This document shows positions 13,000 through 25,037 of a stretch of DNA of 64,000 bases, piece by piece. The stretch is taken from positions 62,001 through 126,000 of the forward strand of contig JARPUW010000553.1 in NCBI GenBank assembly GCA_030533445.1, in the 5' to 3' direction. The translations under genes were made by a program, and so were the position numbers. Below the pieces are notes generated by a model, which saw only the letters and a program-made list of their open reading frames with translations, made no database searches and was not told where the DNA came from. Numbering within the stretch: the first letter of the stretch is position 1; every line of letters begins with the position of its first letter. The stretch comes from Cyprinodon diabolis. Taxonomy: Eukaryota > Chordata > Actinopteri > Cyprinodontiformes > Cyprinodontidae.

Positions 13000-15900
13000 T
13001 TAAGCTGCTGAAGCCTTGAGCTTCTGGAACCTTGAGCTGCTGCAGCCTTGAGCTTCTGGAACCTTGAGCTGCTGGAACCTTGAGCTGCTGGAACCTTGAG
13101 CTGTTGGAACCTTGAGCTGCTGGAACCTTGAGCTGCTGGTGCTTCTGGAACCTTGAGCTGCTGGAACCTTGAGCTGCTGGTGCTTCTGGAACCTTGAGCT
13201 GCTGGAACCTTGAGCTGCTGGAACCTTAAGCTGCTGGTGCTTCTGGAACCTTGAGCTGCTGGAACCTTGAGCTGCTGGAACCTTGAGCTGCTGGTGCTTC
13301 TGGAACCTTGAGCATCTGGAGCCTTGAGCTTCTGGAACCTTGAGCTGCTGGAGCCTTGAGCTGCTGGTGCTTCTGGAACCTTGAGCTGCTGGAGCCTTGA
13401 GCTGCTGGAACCTTGAGCTGCTGGAACCTTGAGCTGCTGGAACCTTGAGCTTCTGGAACCTTTTGCTGCTGGTGCTTCTGGAACCTTGAGCTGCTGGAAC
13501 CTTGAGCTGCTGGAACCTTGAGCTGCTGGTGCTTCTGGAACCTTGAGCTGCTGGAACCTTGAGCTGCTGGTGCTTCTGGAACCTTGAGCTGCTGGAACCT
13601 TGAGCTGCTGGTGCTTCTGGAACCTTGAGCTGCTGGAACCTTGAGCTGCTGGTGCTTCTGGAACCTTGAGCTGCTGGAACCTTGAGCTTCTGGAGCCTTG
13701 AGCTGCTGGAACCTTGAAGTGCTGGAGCCTTGAGCTGCTGGAACCTTGAGCTGCTGGAACCTTGAGCTGCTGGAGCTTTGAGCTGCTGGTGCTTCTGGAA
13801 CCTTGAGCTTCTGGAACCTTGAGCTGCTGGAGCCTTGAGCTTCTGGAACCTTGAGCTGCTGAAGCCTTGAGCTGCTGGAACCTTCAGCTGCTGGTGCTTC
13901 TGGAACCTTGAGCTGCTGGAACCTTCAGCTGCTGGTGCTTCTGGAACCTTGAGATGCTGGTGCTTCTGGAACCTTGAGCTGCTGGAACCTTCAGCTGCTG
14001 GTGCTTCTGGAACCTTGAGCTGCTGGAACCTTGAGCTGCTGGAACCTTCAGCTGCTGGTGCTTCTGGAACCTTGAGCAACTGGAGCCTTGAGCCTCTGGA
14101 ACCTTGAGCTGCTGGAACCTTGAGCTGCTGGAACCTTGAGCTGCTGGTGCTTCTGGAACCTTGAGCATCTGGAGCCTTGAGCTTCTGGAACCTTGAGCTG
14201 CTGGAGCCTTGAGCTGCTGGTGCTTCTGGAACCTTGAGCTGCTGGAGCCTTGAGCTCCTGGAAGCTTGAGCTGCTGGAACCTTGAGCTGCTGGAACCTTG
14301 AGCTTCTGGAACCTTGAGCTGCTGGTGCTTCTGGAACCTTGAGCTGCTGGAACCTTGAGCTGCTGGTGCTTCTGGAACCTTGAGCTGCTGGTGCTTCTGG
14401 AACCTTGAGCTGCTGGAACCTTGAGCTGCTGGTGCTTCTGGAAGCTTGAGCTGCTGGAACCTTGAGCTGCTGGTGCTTCTGGGACCTTGAGCTTCTGGAA
14501 CCTTGAGCTGCTGGAACCTTGACTTCTGGAGCCTTGAGCTGCTGGAACCTTGAAGTGCTGGAGCCTTGAGCTGCTGGAACCTTGAGCTGCTGGAACCTTG
14601 AGCTGCTAGAACTTTGAGCTGCTGGTGCTTCTGGAACCTTGAGTTTCTGGAACCTTGAGCTTCTGGAACCTTGAGCTGCTGGAGCCTTGAGCTTCTGGAA
14701 CCTTGAGCTGCTGAAGCCTTGAGCTTTTGGAACCTTGAGCTGCTGGAGCCTTGAGCTTCTGGAACCTTGAGCTGCTGGAACCTTGAGCTGCTGGAACCTT
14801 GAGCTGCTGGTGCTTCTGGAACCTTGAGCTGCTGGTGCTTCTGGAACCTTGAGCTGCTGGAACCTTGAGCTGCTGGAACCTTGAGCTGCTGGTGCTTCTG
14901 GAACCTTGAGCATCTGGACCCTTGAGCTTCTGGAACCTTGAGCTGCTGGAGCCTTGAGCTGCTGGTGCTTCTGGAACCTTGAGCTGCTGGAACCTTGAGC
15001 TGCTGGTGCTTCTGGAACCTTGAGCTGCTGGAACCTTGAGCTGCTGGAACCTTGAGCTGCTGGTGCTTCTGGAACCTTGAGCATCTGGAGCCTTGAGCTT
15101 CTGGAACCTTGAGCTGCTGGAGCCTTGAGCTGCTGGTGCTTCTGGAACCTTGAGCTGCTGGAGCCTTGAGCTCCTGGAACCTTGAGCTGCTGGAACCTTG
15201 AGCTGCTGGAACCTTGAGCTTCTGGAACCTTGAGCTGCTGGTGCTTCTGGAACCTTGAGCTGCTGGAACCTTGAGCTTCTGGTGCTTCTGGAACCTTGAG
15301 CTGCTGGTGCTTCTGGAACCTTGAGCTGCTGGAACCTTGAGCTGCTGGTGCTCCTGGAATCTTGAGCTTCTGGAACCTTGAGCTGCTGGAACCTTGACTT
15401 CTAGGAGCCTTGAGCTGCTGGAACCTTGAGCTGCTGGTGCTTCTGGAACCTTGAGCTGCTGGAACCTTGAGCTGCTGGTGCTTCTGGAATCTTGAGCTTT
15501 TGGAACCTTGAGCTGCTGGAACCTTGACTTCTAGGAGCCTTGAGCTGCTGGAACCTTGAGCTGCTGGTGCTTCTGGAACCTTGAGCTGCTGGAACCTTGA
15601 GCTGCTGGAACATTGAGCTGCTGGTGCTTCTGGAACCTTGAGCATCTGGAGCCTTGAGCTTCTGGAACCTTGAGCTGCTGGAGCCTTGAGCTGCTGGTGC
15701 TTCTGGAACCTTGAGCTGCTGGAGCCTTGAGCTCCTGGAAGCTTGAGCTGCTGGAACCTTGAGCTGCTGGAACCTTGTGCTTCTGGAACCTTGAGCTGCT
15801 GGTGCTTCTGGAACCTTGAGCTGCTGGAACCTTGAGCTGCTGGAACCTTGAGCTGATGGTGCTTCTGGAACCTTGAGCTGCTGGTGCTTCTGGAACCTTG

Positions 15901-16090
15901 AGCTGCTGGAACCTTGAGCTGCTGGTGCTTCTGGAACCTTGAGCTGCTGGAACCTTGAGCTGCTGGTGCTTCTGGAACCTTGAGCTTCTGGAACCTTGAG
16001 CTGCTGGAACCTTGACTTCTGGAGCCTTGAGCTGCTGGAACCTTGAAGTGCTGGAGCCTTGAGCTGCTGGAACCTTGAGCTGCTGGAACC
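13000..16090. repeat. Family U HOR, 3'-truncated copy
   Basis: It starts at CCTTAAGC with CTGCAGCC, 5,249 bp after the same signature at 7,751. The offset then shrinks in unit-sized steps: 5,167 from GCATCTGG at 14,164 (82 bp lost, two 16+25 pairs), 5,151 at GCTGCTAGAAC (14,602), and 5,119 at CATCTGGACCC (14,911) and GCTCCTGGAATC (15,350). A local 130-bp duplication restores 5,249 after 15,531. Collinearity with the full copy ends near 16,090, after the TTGACTTCTGG unit at 16,012. Confidence 0.8.
15401..15660. repeat. Local 130-bp tandem duplication inside U
   Basis: The TTCTAGGAGCC variant occurs at 15,401 and again at 15,531, followed by the same order of units. The full U copy has only one such variant, at 10,282. 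The HOR offset rises from 5,119 before this point to 5,249 after it, exactly 130 bp. The second repeat differs in places, for example TCTTGAGCTTTTGG just upstream of it. Confidence 0.75.
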
Positions 16091-16344
16091 TTGAGCTGCT
16101 GGAGCTTTGAGCTGCTGGTGCTTCTGCAACCTTGAGTTTCTGGAACCTTGAGCTTCTGGAACCTTGAGCTGCTGTAGCCTTGAGCTTCTGGAACCTTGAG
16201 CTGCTGAAGCCTTGAGCTTCTGGAACCTTGAGCTGCTGGAGCCTTGAGCTTCTGGAACCTTGAGCTGCTGGTGCTTCTGGAACCTTGAGCTGCTGGAACC
16301 TTGAGCTGCTGGTGCTTCTGGAACCTTGAGCTGCTGGAACCTTG

Positions 16345-18780
16345 AGCTGCTGGTGCTTCTGGAACCTTGAGCTGCTGGAACCTTGAGCTGCTGGAACCTT
16401 GAGCTGCTGGTGCTTCTGGAACCTTGAGCATCTGGAGCCTTGAGCTTCTGGAACCTTGAGCTGCTGGAGCCTTGAGCTGCTGGTGCTTCTGGAACCTTGA
16501 GCTGCTGGAACATTGAGCTGCTGGTGCTTCTGGAACCTTGAGCTGCTGGAACCTTGAGCTGCTGGTGCTTCTGGAACCTTGAGCATCTGGAGCCTTGAGC
16601 TTCTGGAACCTTGAGCTGCTGGTGCTTCTGGAACCTTGAGCTGCTGGAACCTTGAGCTGCTGGAACCTTGAGCTGCTGGTGCTTCTGGAAGCTTGAGCTG
16701 CTGGTGCTTCTGGAACCTTGAGCTACTGGAACCTTGAGCTGCTGGTGCTTCTGGAACCTTGAGCTGCTGGAACCTTGAGCTGCTGGTGCTTCTGGAATCT
16801 TGAGCTTCTGGAACCTTGAGCTGCTGGAACCTTGACTTCTAGGAGCCTTGAGCTGCTGGAACCTTGAAGTGCTGGAGCCTTGAGCTGCTGGAACCTTGAG
16901 CTGCTGGAACCTTTTGCTGCTGGAACCTTGAGCTGCTGGAGCTTTGAGCTGCTGGTGCTTCTGGAACCTTGAGCTGCTGGAACCTTGACTTCTGGAGCCT
17001 TAAGCTGCTGGAACCTTGAAGTGCTGGAGCCTTGAGCTGCTGGAACCTTGAGTTGCTGGAACCTTGAGCTGCTGGAACCTTGAGCTGCTGGAGCTTTGAG
17101 CTGCTGGTGCTTCTGGAACCTTGAGTTTCTGGAACCTTGAGCTTCTGGAACCTTGAGCTGCTGGAGCCTTGAGCTTCTGGAACCTTGAGCTGCTGAAGCC
17201 TTGAGCTTCTGGAACCTTGAGCTGCTGGAGCCTTGAGCTTCTGGAACCTTGAGCTGCTGGAACCTTGAGCTGCTGGAACCTTGAGCTGCTGGAACCTTGA
17301 GCTGCTGGTGCTTCTGGAACCTTGAGCTGCTGGAACCTTGAGCTGCTGGTGCTTCTGGAACCTTGAGCTGCTGGAACCTTGAGCTGCTGGTGCTTCTGGA
17401 ACCTTGAGCTTCTGGAACCTTGAGCTGCTGGAACCTTGAGCTGCTGGTGCTTCTGGAACCTTGAGCATCTGGAGCCTTGAGCTTCTGGAACCTTGAGCTG
17501 CTGGAGCCTTGAGCTGCTGGTGCTTCTGGAACCTTGAGCTGCTGGAACATTGAGCTGCTGGTGCTTCTGGAACCTTGAGCTGCTGGAACCTTGAGCTGCT
17601 GGAACCTTGAGCTGCTGGTGCTTCTGGAACCTTGAGCATCTGGAGCCTTGAGCTTCTGGAACCTTGAGCTGCTGGTGCTTCTGGAACCTTGAGCTGCTGG
17701 AACCTTGAGCTGCTGGAACCTTGAGCTGCTGGTGCTTCTGGAAGCTTGAGCTGCTGGTGCTTCTGGAACCTTGAGCTGCTGGAACCTTGAGCTGCTGGTG
17801 CTTCTGGAGCCTTGAGCTGCTGGAACCTTGAGCTGCTGGTGCTTCTGGAATCTTGAGCTTCTGGAACCTTGAGCTGCTGGAACCTTGACTTCTAGGAGCC
17901 TTGAGCTGCTGGAACCTTGAAGTGCTGGAGCCTTGAGCTGCTGGAACCTTGAGCTGCTGGAACCTTTTGCTGCTGGAACCTTGAGCTTCTGGTGCTTCTG
18001 GAACCTTGAGCTGCTGGTGCTTCTGGAACCTTGAGCTGCTGGAACCTTGAGCTGCTGGTGCTTCTGGAATCTTGAGCTTCTGGAACCTTGAGCTGCTGGA
18101 ACCTTGACTTCTAGGAGCCTTGAGCTGCTGGAACCTTGAGCTGCTGGTGCTTCTGGAACCTTGAGCTGCTGGAACCTTGAGCTGCTGGAACATTGAGCTG
18201 CTGGTGCTTCTGGAACCTTGAGCATCTGGAGCCTTGAGCTTCTGGAACCTTGAGCTGCTGGAGCCTTGAGCTGCTGGTGCTTCTGGAACCTTGAGCTGCT
18301 GGAGCCTTGAGCTCCTGGAAGCTTGAGCTGCTGTAACCTTGAGCTGCTGGAACCTTGTGCTTCTGGAACCTTGAGCTGCTGGTGCTTCTGGAACCTTGAG
18401 CTGCTGGTGCTTCTGGAACCTTGAGCTGCTGGAACCTTGAGCTGCTGGTGCTTCTGGAACCTTGAGCTGCTGGAGCCTTGAGCTGCTGGAACCTTCAGCT
18501 GCTGGTGCTTCTGGAACCTTGAGCTGCTGGAACCTTGAGCTGCTGGTGCTTCTGGAACCTTGAGCTGCTGGAACCTTGAGCTGCTGGAGCCTTGTGCTGC
18601 TGGTGCTTCTGGAACCTTTTGCATCTGGAGCCTTGAGCTTCTGGAACCTTGAGCTGCTGGAGCCTTGAGCTGCTGGAACGTTGAGCTGCTGGAACCTTGG
18701 GCTTCTGGAACCTTGAGCTGCTGGTGCTTCTGGAACCTTGAGCTGCTGTAACCTTGAGCTGCTGGAACCTTGTGCTTCTG
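16345..18780. repeat. Block F, copy 2
   Basis: It is collinear with 1,090-3,540 at a spacing of 15,239 bp, with very few substitutions seen. The minus-frame peptide read from 16,839-17,639 is the same 266-residue length as that from 1,600-2,400 and nearly identical to it. The match ends near 18,780, where this copy has CCTTGTGCTTCTGG and the first copy continues with ordinary units. The junctions with its neighbours (U on the left, the 0.42-kb duplication on the right) differ from those of copy 1. Confidence 0.85.
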
Positions 18781-19160
18781 GAACCTTGAGCTGCTGGTGC
18801 TTCTGGAACCTTGAGCTGCTGGTGCTTCTGGAACCTTGAGCTGCTGGAACCTTGAGCTGCTGGTGCTTCTGGAACCTTGAGCTGCTGGAGCCTTGAGCTG
18901 CTGGAACCTTCAGCTGCTGGTGCTTCTGGAACCTTGAGCTGCTGGAACCTTGAGCTGCTGGAACCTTGAGCTGCTGGTGCTTCTGGAACCTTGAGCTGCT
19001 GGAACCTTGAGCTGCTGGAGCCTTGTGCTGCTGGTGCTTCTGGAACCTTTTGCATCTGGAGCCTTGAGCTTCTGGAACCTTGAGCTGCTGGAGCCTTGAG
19101 CTGCTGGAACGTTGAGCTGCTGGAACCTTGGGCTTCTGGAACCTTGAGCTGCTGGTGCTT
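18330..19160. repeat. Tandem duplication of about 0.42 kb
   Basis: The GCTGTAACC variant at 18,330 recurs at 18,745 (415 bp). The AACGTTGAG variant at 18,677 recurs at 19,108 (431 bp, i.e. 415 plus one 16-bp unit). CCTTGTGCTTCTGG and CCTTTTGCATCTGG recur in the same order. Copy 1 of block F lacks the second repeat, so the duplication arose after F was copied, or was lost there. Confidence 0.75.
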
Positions 19161-19459
19161 CTGGAACCTTGAGCTGCTGGAACCTTGAGCTGCTGGTGCT
19201 TCTGGAACCTTGAGCTGTTGGAACCTTGAGCTGCTGGTGCTTCTGGAACCTTGAGCTGCTGGAGCCTTGAGCTGCTGGTCCTTCTGGAACCTTGAGCTGC
19301 TGGAACCTTGAGCTGCTGGTGCTTCTGGAACCTTGAGCTGCTGGAACCTTGAGCTGCTGGAACCTTGAGCTGCTGGTGCTTCTGGAACCTTGAGCATCTG
19401 GAGCCTTGAGCTTCTGGAACCTTGAGCTGCTGGAGCCATGAGCTGCTGGTGCTTCTGGA

Positions 19460-21240
19460 ACCTTGAGCTGCTGGAGCCTTGAGCTCCTGGAACCTTGAGC
19501 TGCTGGAACCTTGAGCTTCTGGAACCTTGAGCTGCTGGTGCTTCTGGAACCTTGAGCTGCTGGAACCTTGAGCTTCTGGTGCTTCTGGAACCTTGAGCTG
19601 CTGGTGCTTCTGGAACCTTGAGCTGCTGGAACCTTGAGCTGCTGGTGCTTCTGGAATCTTGAGCTTCTGGAACCTTGAGCTGCTGGAACCTTGACTTCTA
19701 GGAGCCTTGAGCTGCTGGAACCTTGAGCTGCTGGTGCTTCTGGAACCTTGAGCTGCTGGAACCTTGAGCTGCTGGAACATTGAGCTGCTGGTGCTTCTGG
19801 AACCTTGAGCATCTGGAGCCTTGAGCTTCTGGAACCTTGAGCTGCTGGAGCCTTGAGCTGCTGGTGCTTCTGGAACCTTGAGCTGCTGGAGCCTTGAGCT
19901 CCTGGAAGCTTGAGCTGCTGGAACCTTGAGCTGCTGGAACCTTGTGCTTCTGGAACCTTGAGCTGCTGGTGCTTCTGGAACCTTGAGCTGCTGGAACCTT
20001 GAGCTGCTGGAACCTTGAGCTGCTGGTGCTTCTGGAACCTTGAGCTGCTGGTGCTTCTGGAACCTTGAGCTGCTGGAACGTTGAGCTGCTGGTGCTTCTG
20101 GAACCTTGAGCTGCTGGAACCTTGAGCTGCTGGTGCTTCTGGAACCTTGAGCTTCTGGAACCTTGAGCTGCTGGAACCTTGACTTCTGGAGCCTTGAGCT
20201 GCTGGAACCTTGAAGTGCTGGAGCCTTGAGCTGCTGGAACCTTGAGCTGCTGGAACCTTGAGCTGTTGGAACCTTGAGCTGCTGGAGCTTTGAGCTGCTG
20301 GTGCTTCTGGAACCTTGAGTTTCTGGAACCTTGAGCTTCTGGAACCTTGAGCTGCTGGAGCCTTGAGCTTCTGGAACCTTGAGCTGCTGAAGCCTTGAGC
20401 TTCTGGAACCTTGAGCTGCTGGAGCCTTGAGCTTCTGGAACCTTGAGCTGCTGGAACCTTGAGCTGCTGGAACCTTGAGCTGCTGGAACCTTGAGCTGCT
20501 GGTGCTTCTGGAACCTTGAGCTGCTGGAACCTTGAGCTGCTGGTGCTTCTGGAACCTTGAGCTGCTGGAACCTTGAGCTGCTGGTGCTTCTGGAACCTTG
20601 AGCTGCTGGAACCTTGAGCTGCTGGAACCTTGAGCTGCTGGTGCTTCTGGAACCTTGAGCATCTGGAGCCTTGAGGTTCTGGAACCTTGAGCTGCTGGAG
20701 CCTTGAGCTGCTGGTGCTTCTGGAACCTTGAGCTGCTGGAACATTGAGCTGCTGGTGCTTCTGAAACCTTGAGCTGCTGGAACCTTGAGCTGCTGGAACC
20801 TTGAGCTGCTGGAACCTTGAGCTGCTGGTGCTTCTGGAACCTTGAGCATCTGGAGCCTTGAGCTTCTGGAACCTTGAGCTGCTGGTGCTTCTGGAACCTT
20901 GAGCTGCTGGAACCTTGAGCTGCTGGAACCTTGAGCTGCTGGTGCTTCTGGAAGCTTGAGCTGCTGGTGCTTCTGGAACCTTGAGCTGCTGGAACCTTGA
21001 GCTGCTGGTGCTTCTGGAACCTTGAGCTGCTGGAACCTTGAGCTGCTGGTGCTTCTGGAATCTTGAGCTTCTGGAACCTTGAGCTGCTGGAACCTTGACT
21101 TCTAGGAGCCTTGAGCTGCTGGAACCTTGAAGTGCTGGAGCCTTGAGCTGCTGGAACCTTGAGCTGCTGGAACCTTTTGCTGCTGGAACCTTGAGCTGCT
21201 GGAGCTTTGAGCTGCTGGTGCTTCTGGAACCTTGAGCTTC
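19460..21240. repeat. Second copy of the 15.15-17.0 kb segment, displaced about 4.2-4.3 kb
   Basis: Markers shared with 15,150-17,000 are GCTCCTGGAACC (15,170 and 19,483), TTCTAGGAGCC (15,401 and 19,698; 16,839 and 21,102) and CCTTTTGC (16,911 and 21,174). Offsets run 4,313, 4,297 and 4,263, differing by amounts built from unit lengths. The 130-bp duplication present at 15,401-15,531 is absent here. The segment spans the U/F junction of the first copy, so that junction already existed when the segment was copied. Confidence 0.75.
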
Positions 21241-21299
21241 TGGAACCTTGAGCTTCTGGTGCTTCTGGAACCTTGAGCTGCTGGAACCTTGAGCTGCTG

Positions 21300-24200
21300 G
21301 TGCTTCTGGAACCTTGAGCTGCTGGAACCTTGAGCTGCTGGAACCTTGAGCTGCTGGTGCTTCTGGAACCTTGAGCTGCTGGAACCTTGAGCTGCTGGAA
21401 CCTTGAGCTGCTGGTGCTTCTGGAACCTTGAGCATCTGGAGCCTTGAGCTTCTGGAACTTTGAGCTGCTGGAGCCTTGAGCTGCTGGTGCTTCTGGAACC
21501 TTGAGCTGCTGGAGCCTTGAGCTGCTGGAACCTTCAGCTGCTGGTGCTTCTGGAACCTTGAGCTGCTGGAACCTTGAGCTGCTGGAACCTTGAGCTGCTG
21601 GTGCTTCTGGAACCTTGAGCTGCTGGAACCTTGAGCTGCTGGAACCTTGTGCTGCTGGTGCTTCTGGAACCTTTTGCATCTGGAGCCTTGAGCTTCTGGA
21701 ACCTTGAGCTGCTGGAGCCTTGAGCTGCTGGAACGTTGAGCTGCTGGTTCTTCTGGAACCTTTTGCATCTGGAGCCTTGAGCTTCTGGAACCTTGAGCTG
21801 CTGGAACCTTGTGCTGCTGGTGCTTCTGGAACCTTTTGCATCTGGAGCCTTGAGCTTCTGGAACCTTGAGCTGCTGGAACCTTGGGCTTCTGGAACCTTG
21901 AGCTGCTGGTGCTTCTGGAACCTTGAGCTGCTGGAACCTTGAGCTGCTGGTGCTTCTGGAACCTTGAGCTGCTGGAACCTTGAGCTGCTGGTGCTTCTGG
22001 AACCTTGAGCTTCTTGAACCTTGAGCTGCTGGAACCTTGAGCTTCTGGAGCCTTGAGCTGCTGGAACCTTGAAGTGCTGGAGCCTTGAGCTGCTGGAACC
22101 TTGAGCTGCTGGAACCTTGAGCTGCTGGAGCTTTGAGCTGCTGGTGCTTCTGGAACCTTGAGCTTCTGGAACCTTGAGCTTCTGGAACCTTGAGCTGCTG
22201 GAGCCTTGAGATTCTAGAACCTTGAGCTGCTGAAGCCTTGAGCTTCTGGAACCTTGAGCTGCTGGTGCTTCTGGAACCTTGAGCATCTGGAGCCTTGAGC
22301 TTCTGGAACCTTGAGCTGCTGGTGCTTCTGGAACCTTGAGCTGCTGGAACCTTGAGCTGCTGGAACCTTGAGCTGCTGGTGCTTCTGGAAGCTTGAGCTG
22401 CTGGTGCTTCTGGAACCTTGAGCTGCTGGAACCTTGAGCTGCTGGTGCTTCTGGAACCTTGAGCTGCTGGAACCTTGAGCTGCTGGTGCTTCTGGAATCT
22501 TGAGCTTCTGGAACCTTGAGCTGCTGGAACCTTGACTTCTAGGAGCCTTGAGCTGCTGGAACCTTGAAGTGCTGGAGCCTTGAGCTGCTGGAGCTTTGAG
22601 CTGCTGGTGCTTCTGGAACCTTGAGCTTCTGGAACCTTGAGCTTCTGGTGCTTCTGGAACCTTGAGCTGCTGGAACCTTGAGCTGCTGGTGCTTCTGGAA
22701 CCTTGAGCTGCTGGAACCTTGAGCTGCTGGAACCTTGAGCTGCTGGTGCTTCTGGAACCTTGAGCTGCTGGAACCTTGAGCTGCTGGAACCTTGAGCTGC
22801 TGGTGCTTCTGGAACCTTGAGCATCTGGAGCCTTGAGCTTCTGGAACTTTGAGCTGCTGGAGCCTTGAGCTGCTGGTGCTTCTGGAACCTTGAGCTGCTG
22901 GAGCCTTGAGCTGCTGGAACCTTCAGCTGCTGGTGCTTCTGGAACCTTGAGCTGCTGGAACCTTGAGCTGCTGGAACCTTGAGCTGCTGGAACCTTGTGC
23001 TGCTGGTGCTTCTGGAACCTTTTGCATCTGGAGCCTTGAGCTTCTGGAACCTTGAGCTGCTGGAGCCTTGAGCTGCTGGAACGTTGAGCTGCTGGAACCT
23101 TGGGCTTCTGGAACCTTGAGCTGCTGGTGCTTCTGGAACCTTGAGCTGCTGGAACCTTGAGCTGCTGGTGCTTCTGGAACCTTGAGCTGTTGGAACCTTG
23201 AGCTGCTGGTGCTTCTGGAACCTTGAGCTGCTGGAACCTTGAGCTGCTGATGCTTCTGGAACCTTGAGCTGCTGGAACCTTGAGCTGCTGGTGCTTCTGG
23301 AACCTTGAGCTTCTTGATCCTTGAGCTGCTGGAACCTTGAGCTTCTGGAGCCTTGAGCTGCTGGAACCTTGAAGTGCTGGAGCCTTGAGCTGCTGGAACC
23401 TTGAGCTGCTGGAACCTTGAGCTGCTGGAGCTTTGAGCTGCTGGTGCTTCTGGAACCTTGAGCTTCTGGAACCTTGAGCTTCTGGAACCTTGAGCTGCTG
23501 GAGCCTTGAGATTCTAGAACCTTGAGCTGCTGAAGCTTTGAGCTTCTGGAAACTTGAGCTGCTGGAGCCTTGAGCTTCTGGAACCTCTAGCTGCTGGAAC
23601 CTTGAGCTGTTGGAACCTTGAGCTGCTGGAACCTTGAGCTGCTGGTGCTTCTGGAACCTTGAGCTGCTGGAACCTTGAGCTGCTGGTGCTTCTTGAACCT
23701 TGAGCTGCTGGAACCTTGAGCTCCTGGAACCTTGAGCTGCTGGTGCTTCTGGAACCTTGAGCTGCTGGAACCTTGAGCTGCTGGAACCTTGAGCTGCTGG
23801 TGCTTCTGGAACCTTGAGCATCTGGAGCCTTGAGCTTCTGGAACCTTGAGCTGCTGGAGCCTTGAGCTGCTGGTGCTTCTGGAACCTTGAGCTGCTGGAG
23901 CCTTTAGCTGCTGGAACCTTGAGCTGCTGGAACCTTGAGCTGCTGGAACCTTGAGCTGCTGGTGCTTCTGGAACCTTGAGCTGCTGAAACCTTGAGCTGC
24001 TGGTGCTTCTGGAACCTTGAGCTGCTGGAACCTTGAGCTGCTGGTGATTCTGGAACCTTGAGCTGCTGGAACCTTGAGCTGCTGGTGCTTCTGGAACCTT
24101 GAGCTTCTGGAACCTTGAGCTGCTGGAACCTTGAGCTTCTGGAGCCTTGAGCTGCTGGAACCTTGAAGTGCTGGAGCCTTGAGCTGCTGGAACCTTGAGC
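21300..24200. repeat. Block G, copy 1
   Basis: It matches 58,381-61,250 at an offset of 37,054 bp, drifting to 37,038-37,047. Shared markers include the CCTTCAGC unit at 21,534 and 58,588, a closely spaced trio of CCTTTTGCATCTGG units ending near 21,841 and 58,895, and the GATTCTAGAACC units. It contains several start-like GCATCTGG variants and the CTTGATCC and CTTGAACC variants. Its right part grades into the 1.5-kb ladder. Confidence 0.8.
22214..23513. repeat. 1.5-kb ladder, first and divergent rung (1,300 bp)
   Basis: The interval is bounded by GATTCTAGAACC variants (CTA at 22,214 and 23,514). Its last part (about 22.9-23.5 kb) follows the same order as the later rungs. Its first part instead repeats a TTCTAGGAGCC segment seen in blocks F and G. 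It is therefore a chimeric first rung. Confidence 0.7.
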
Positions 24201-25037
24201 TGCTGGAACCTTGAGCTGCTGGAGCTTTGAGCTGCTGGTGCTTCTGGAACCTTGAGCTTCTGGAACCTTGAGCTTCTGGAACCTTGAGCTGCTGGAGCCT
24301 TGAGCTTCTGGAGCCTTGAGCCTCTGGAACCTTGAGCTGCTGGACCCTTGAGCTGCTGGTGCTTCTGGAACCTTGAGCTGCTGGAGCCTTGAGCTGCTGG
24401 AACCTTCAGCTGCTGGTGCTTCTGGAACCTTGAGCTGCTGGAACCTTGAGCTGCTGGAACCTTGAGCTGCTGGTGCTTCTGGAACCTTGAGCTGCTGGAA
24501 CCTTGAGCTGCTGGAACCTTGTGCTGCTGGTGCTTCTGGAACCTTTTGCATCTGGAGCCTTGAGCTTCTGGAACCTTGAGCTGCTGGAGCCTTGAGCTGC
24601 TGGAACGTTGAGCTGCTGGAACCTTGGGCTTCTGGAACCTTGAGCTGCTGGTGCTTCTGGAACCTTGAGCTGCTGGAACCTTGAGCTGCTGGTGCTTCTG
24701 GAACCTTGAGCTGTTGGAACCTTGAGCTGCTGGTGCTTCTGGAACCTTGAGCTGCTGGAACCTTGAGCTGCTGGTGCTTCTGGAACCTTGAGCTGCTGGA
24801 ACCTTGAGCTGCTGGTGCTTCTGGAACCTTGAGCTTCTTGATCCTTGAGCTGCTGGAACCTTGAGCTTCTGGAGCCTTGAGCTGCTGGAACCTTGAAGTG
24901 CTGGAGCCTTGAGCTGCTGGAACCTTGAGCTGCTGGAACCTTGAGCTGCTGGAGCTTTGAGCTGCTGGTGCTTCTGGAACCTTGAGCTTCTGGAACCTTG
25001 AGCTTCTGGAACCTTGAGCTGCTGGAGCCTTGAGATT
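23514..25037. repeat. 1.5-kb ladder rung (1,524 bp)
   Basis: Bounded by the GATTCTAGAACC variants at 23,514 and 25,038. It contains in order CCTCTAGCTG (about 23,586), GGTGATTCTGG (24,046), CTGGACCC, CCTTTTGCATCTGG (near 24,551), AACGTTGAG, CCTTGGGC and CTTGATCC. The following rungs repeat this order. Confidence 0.8.
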
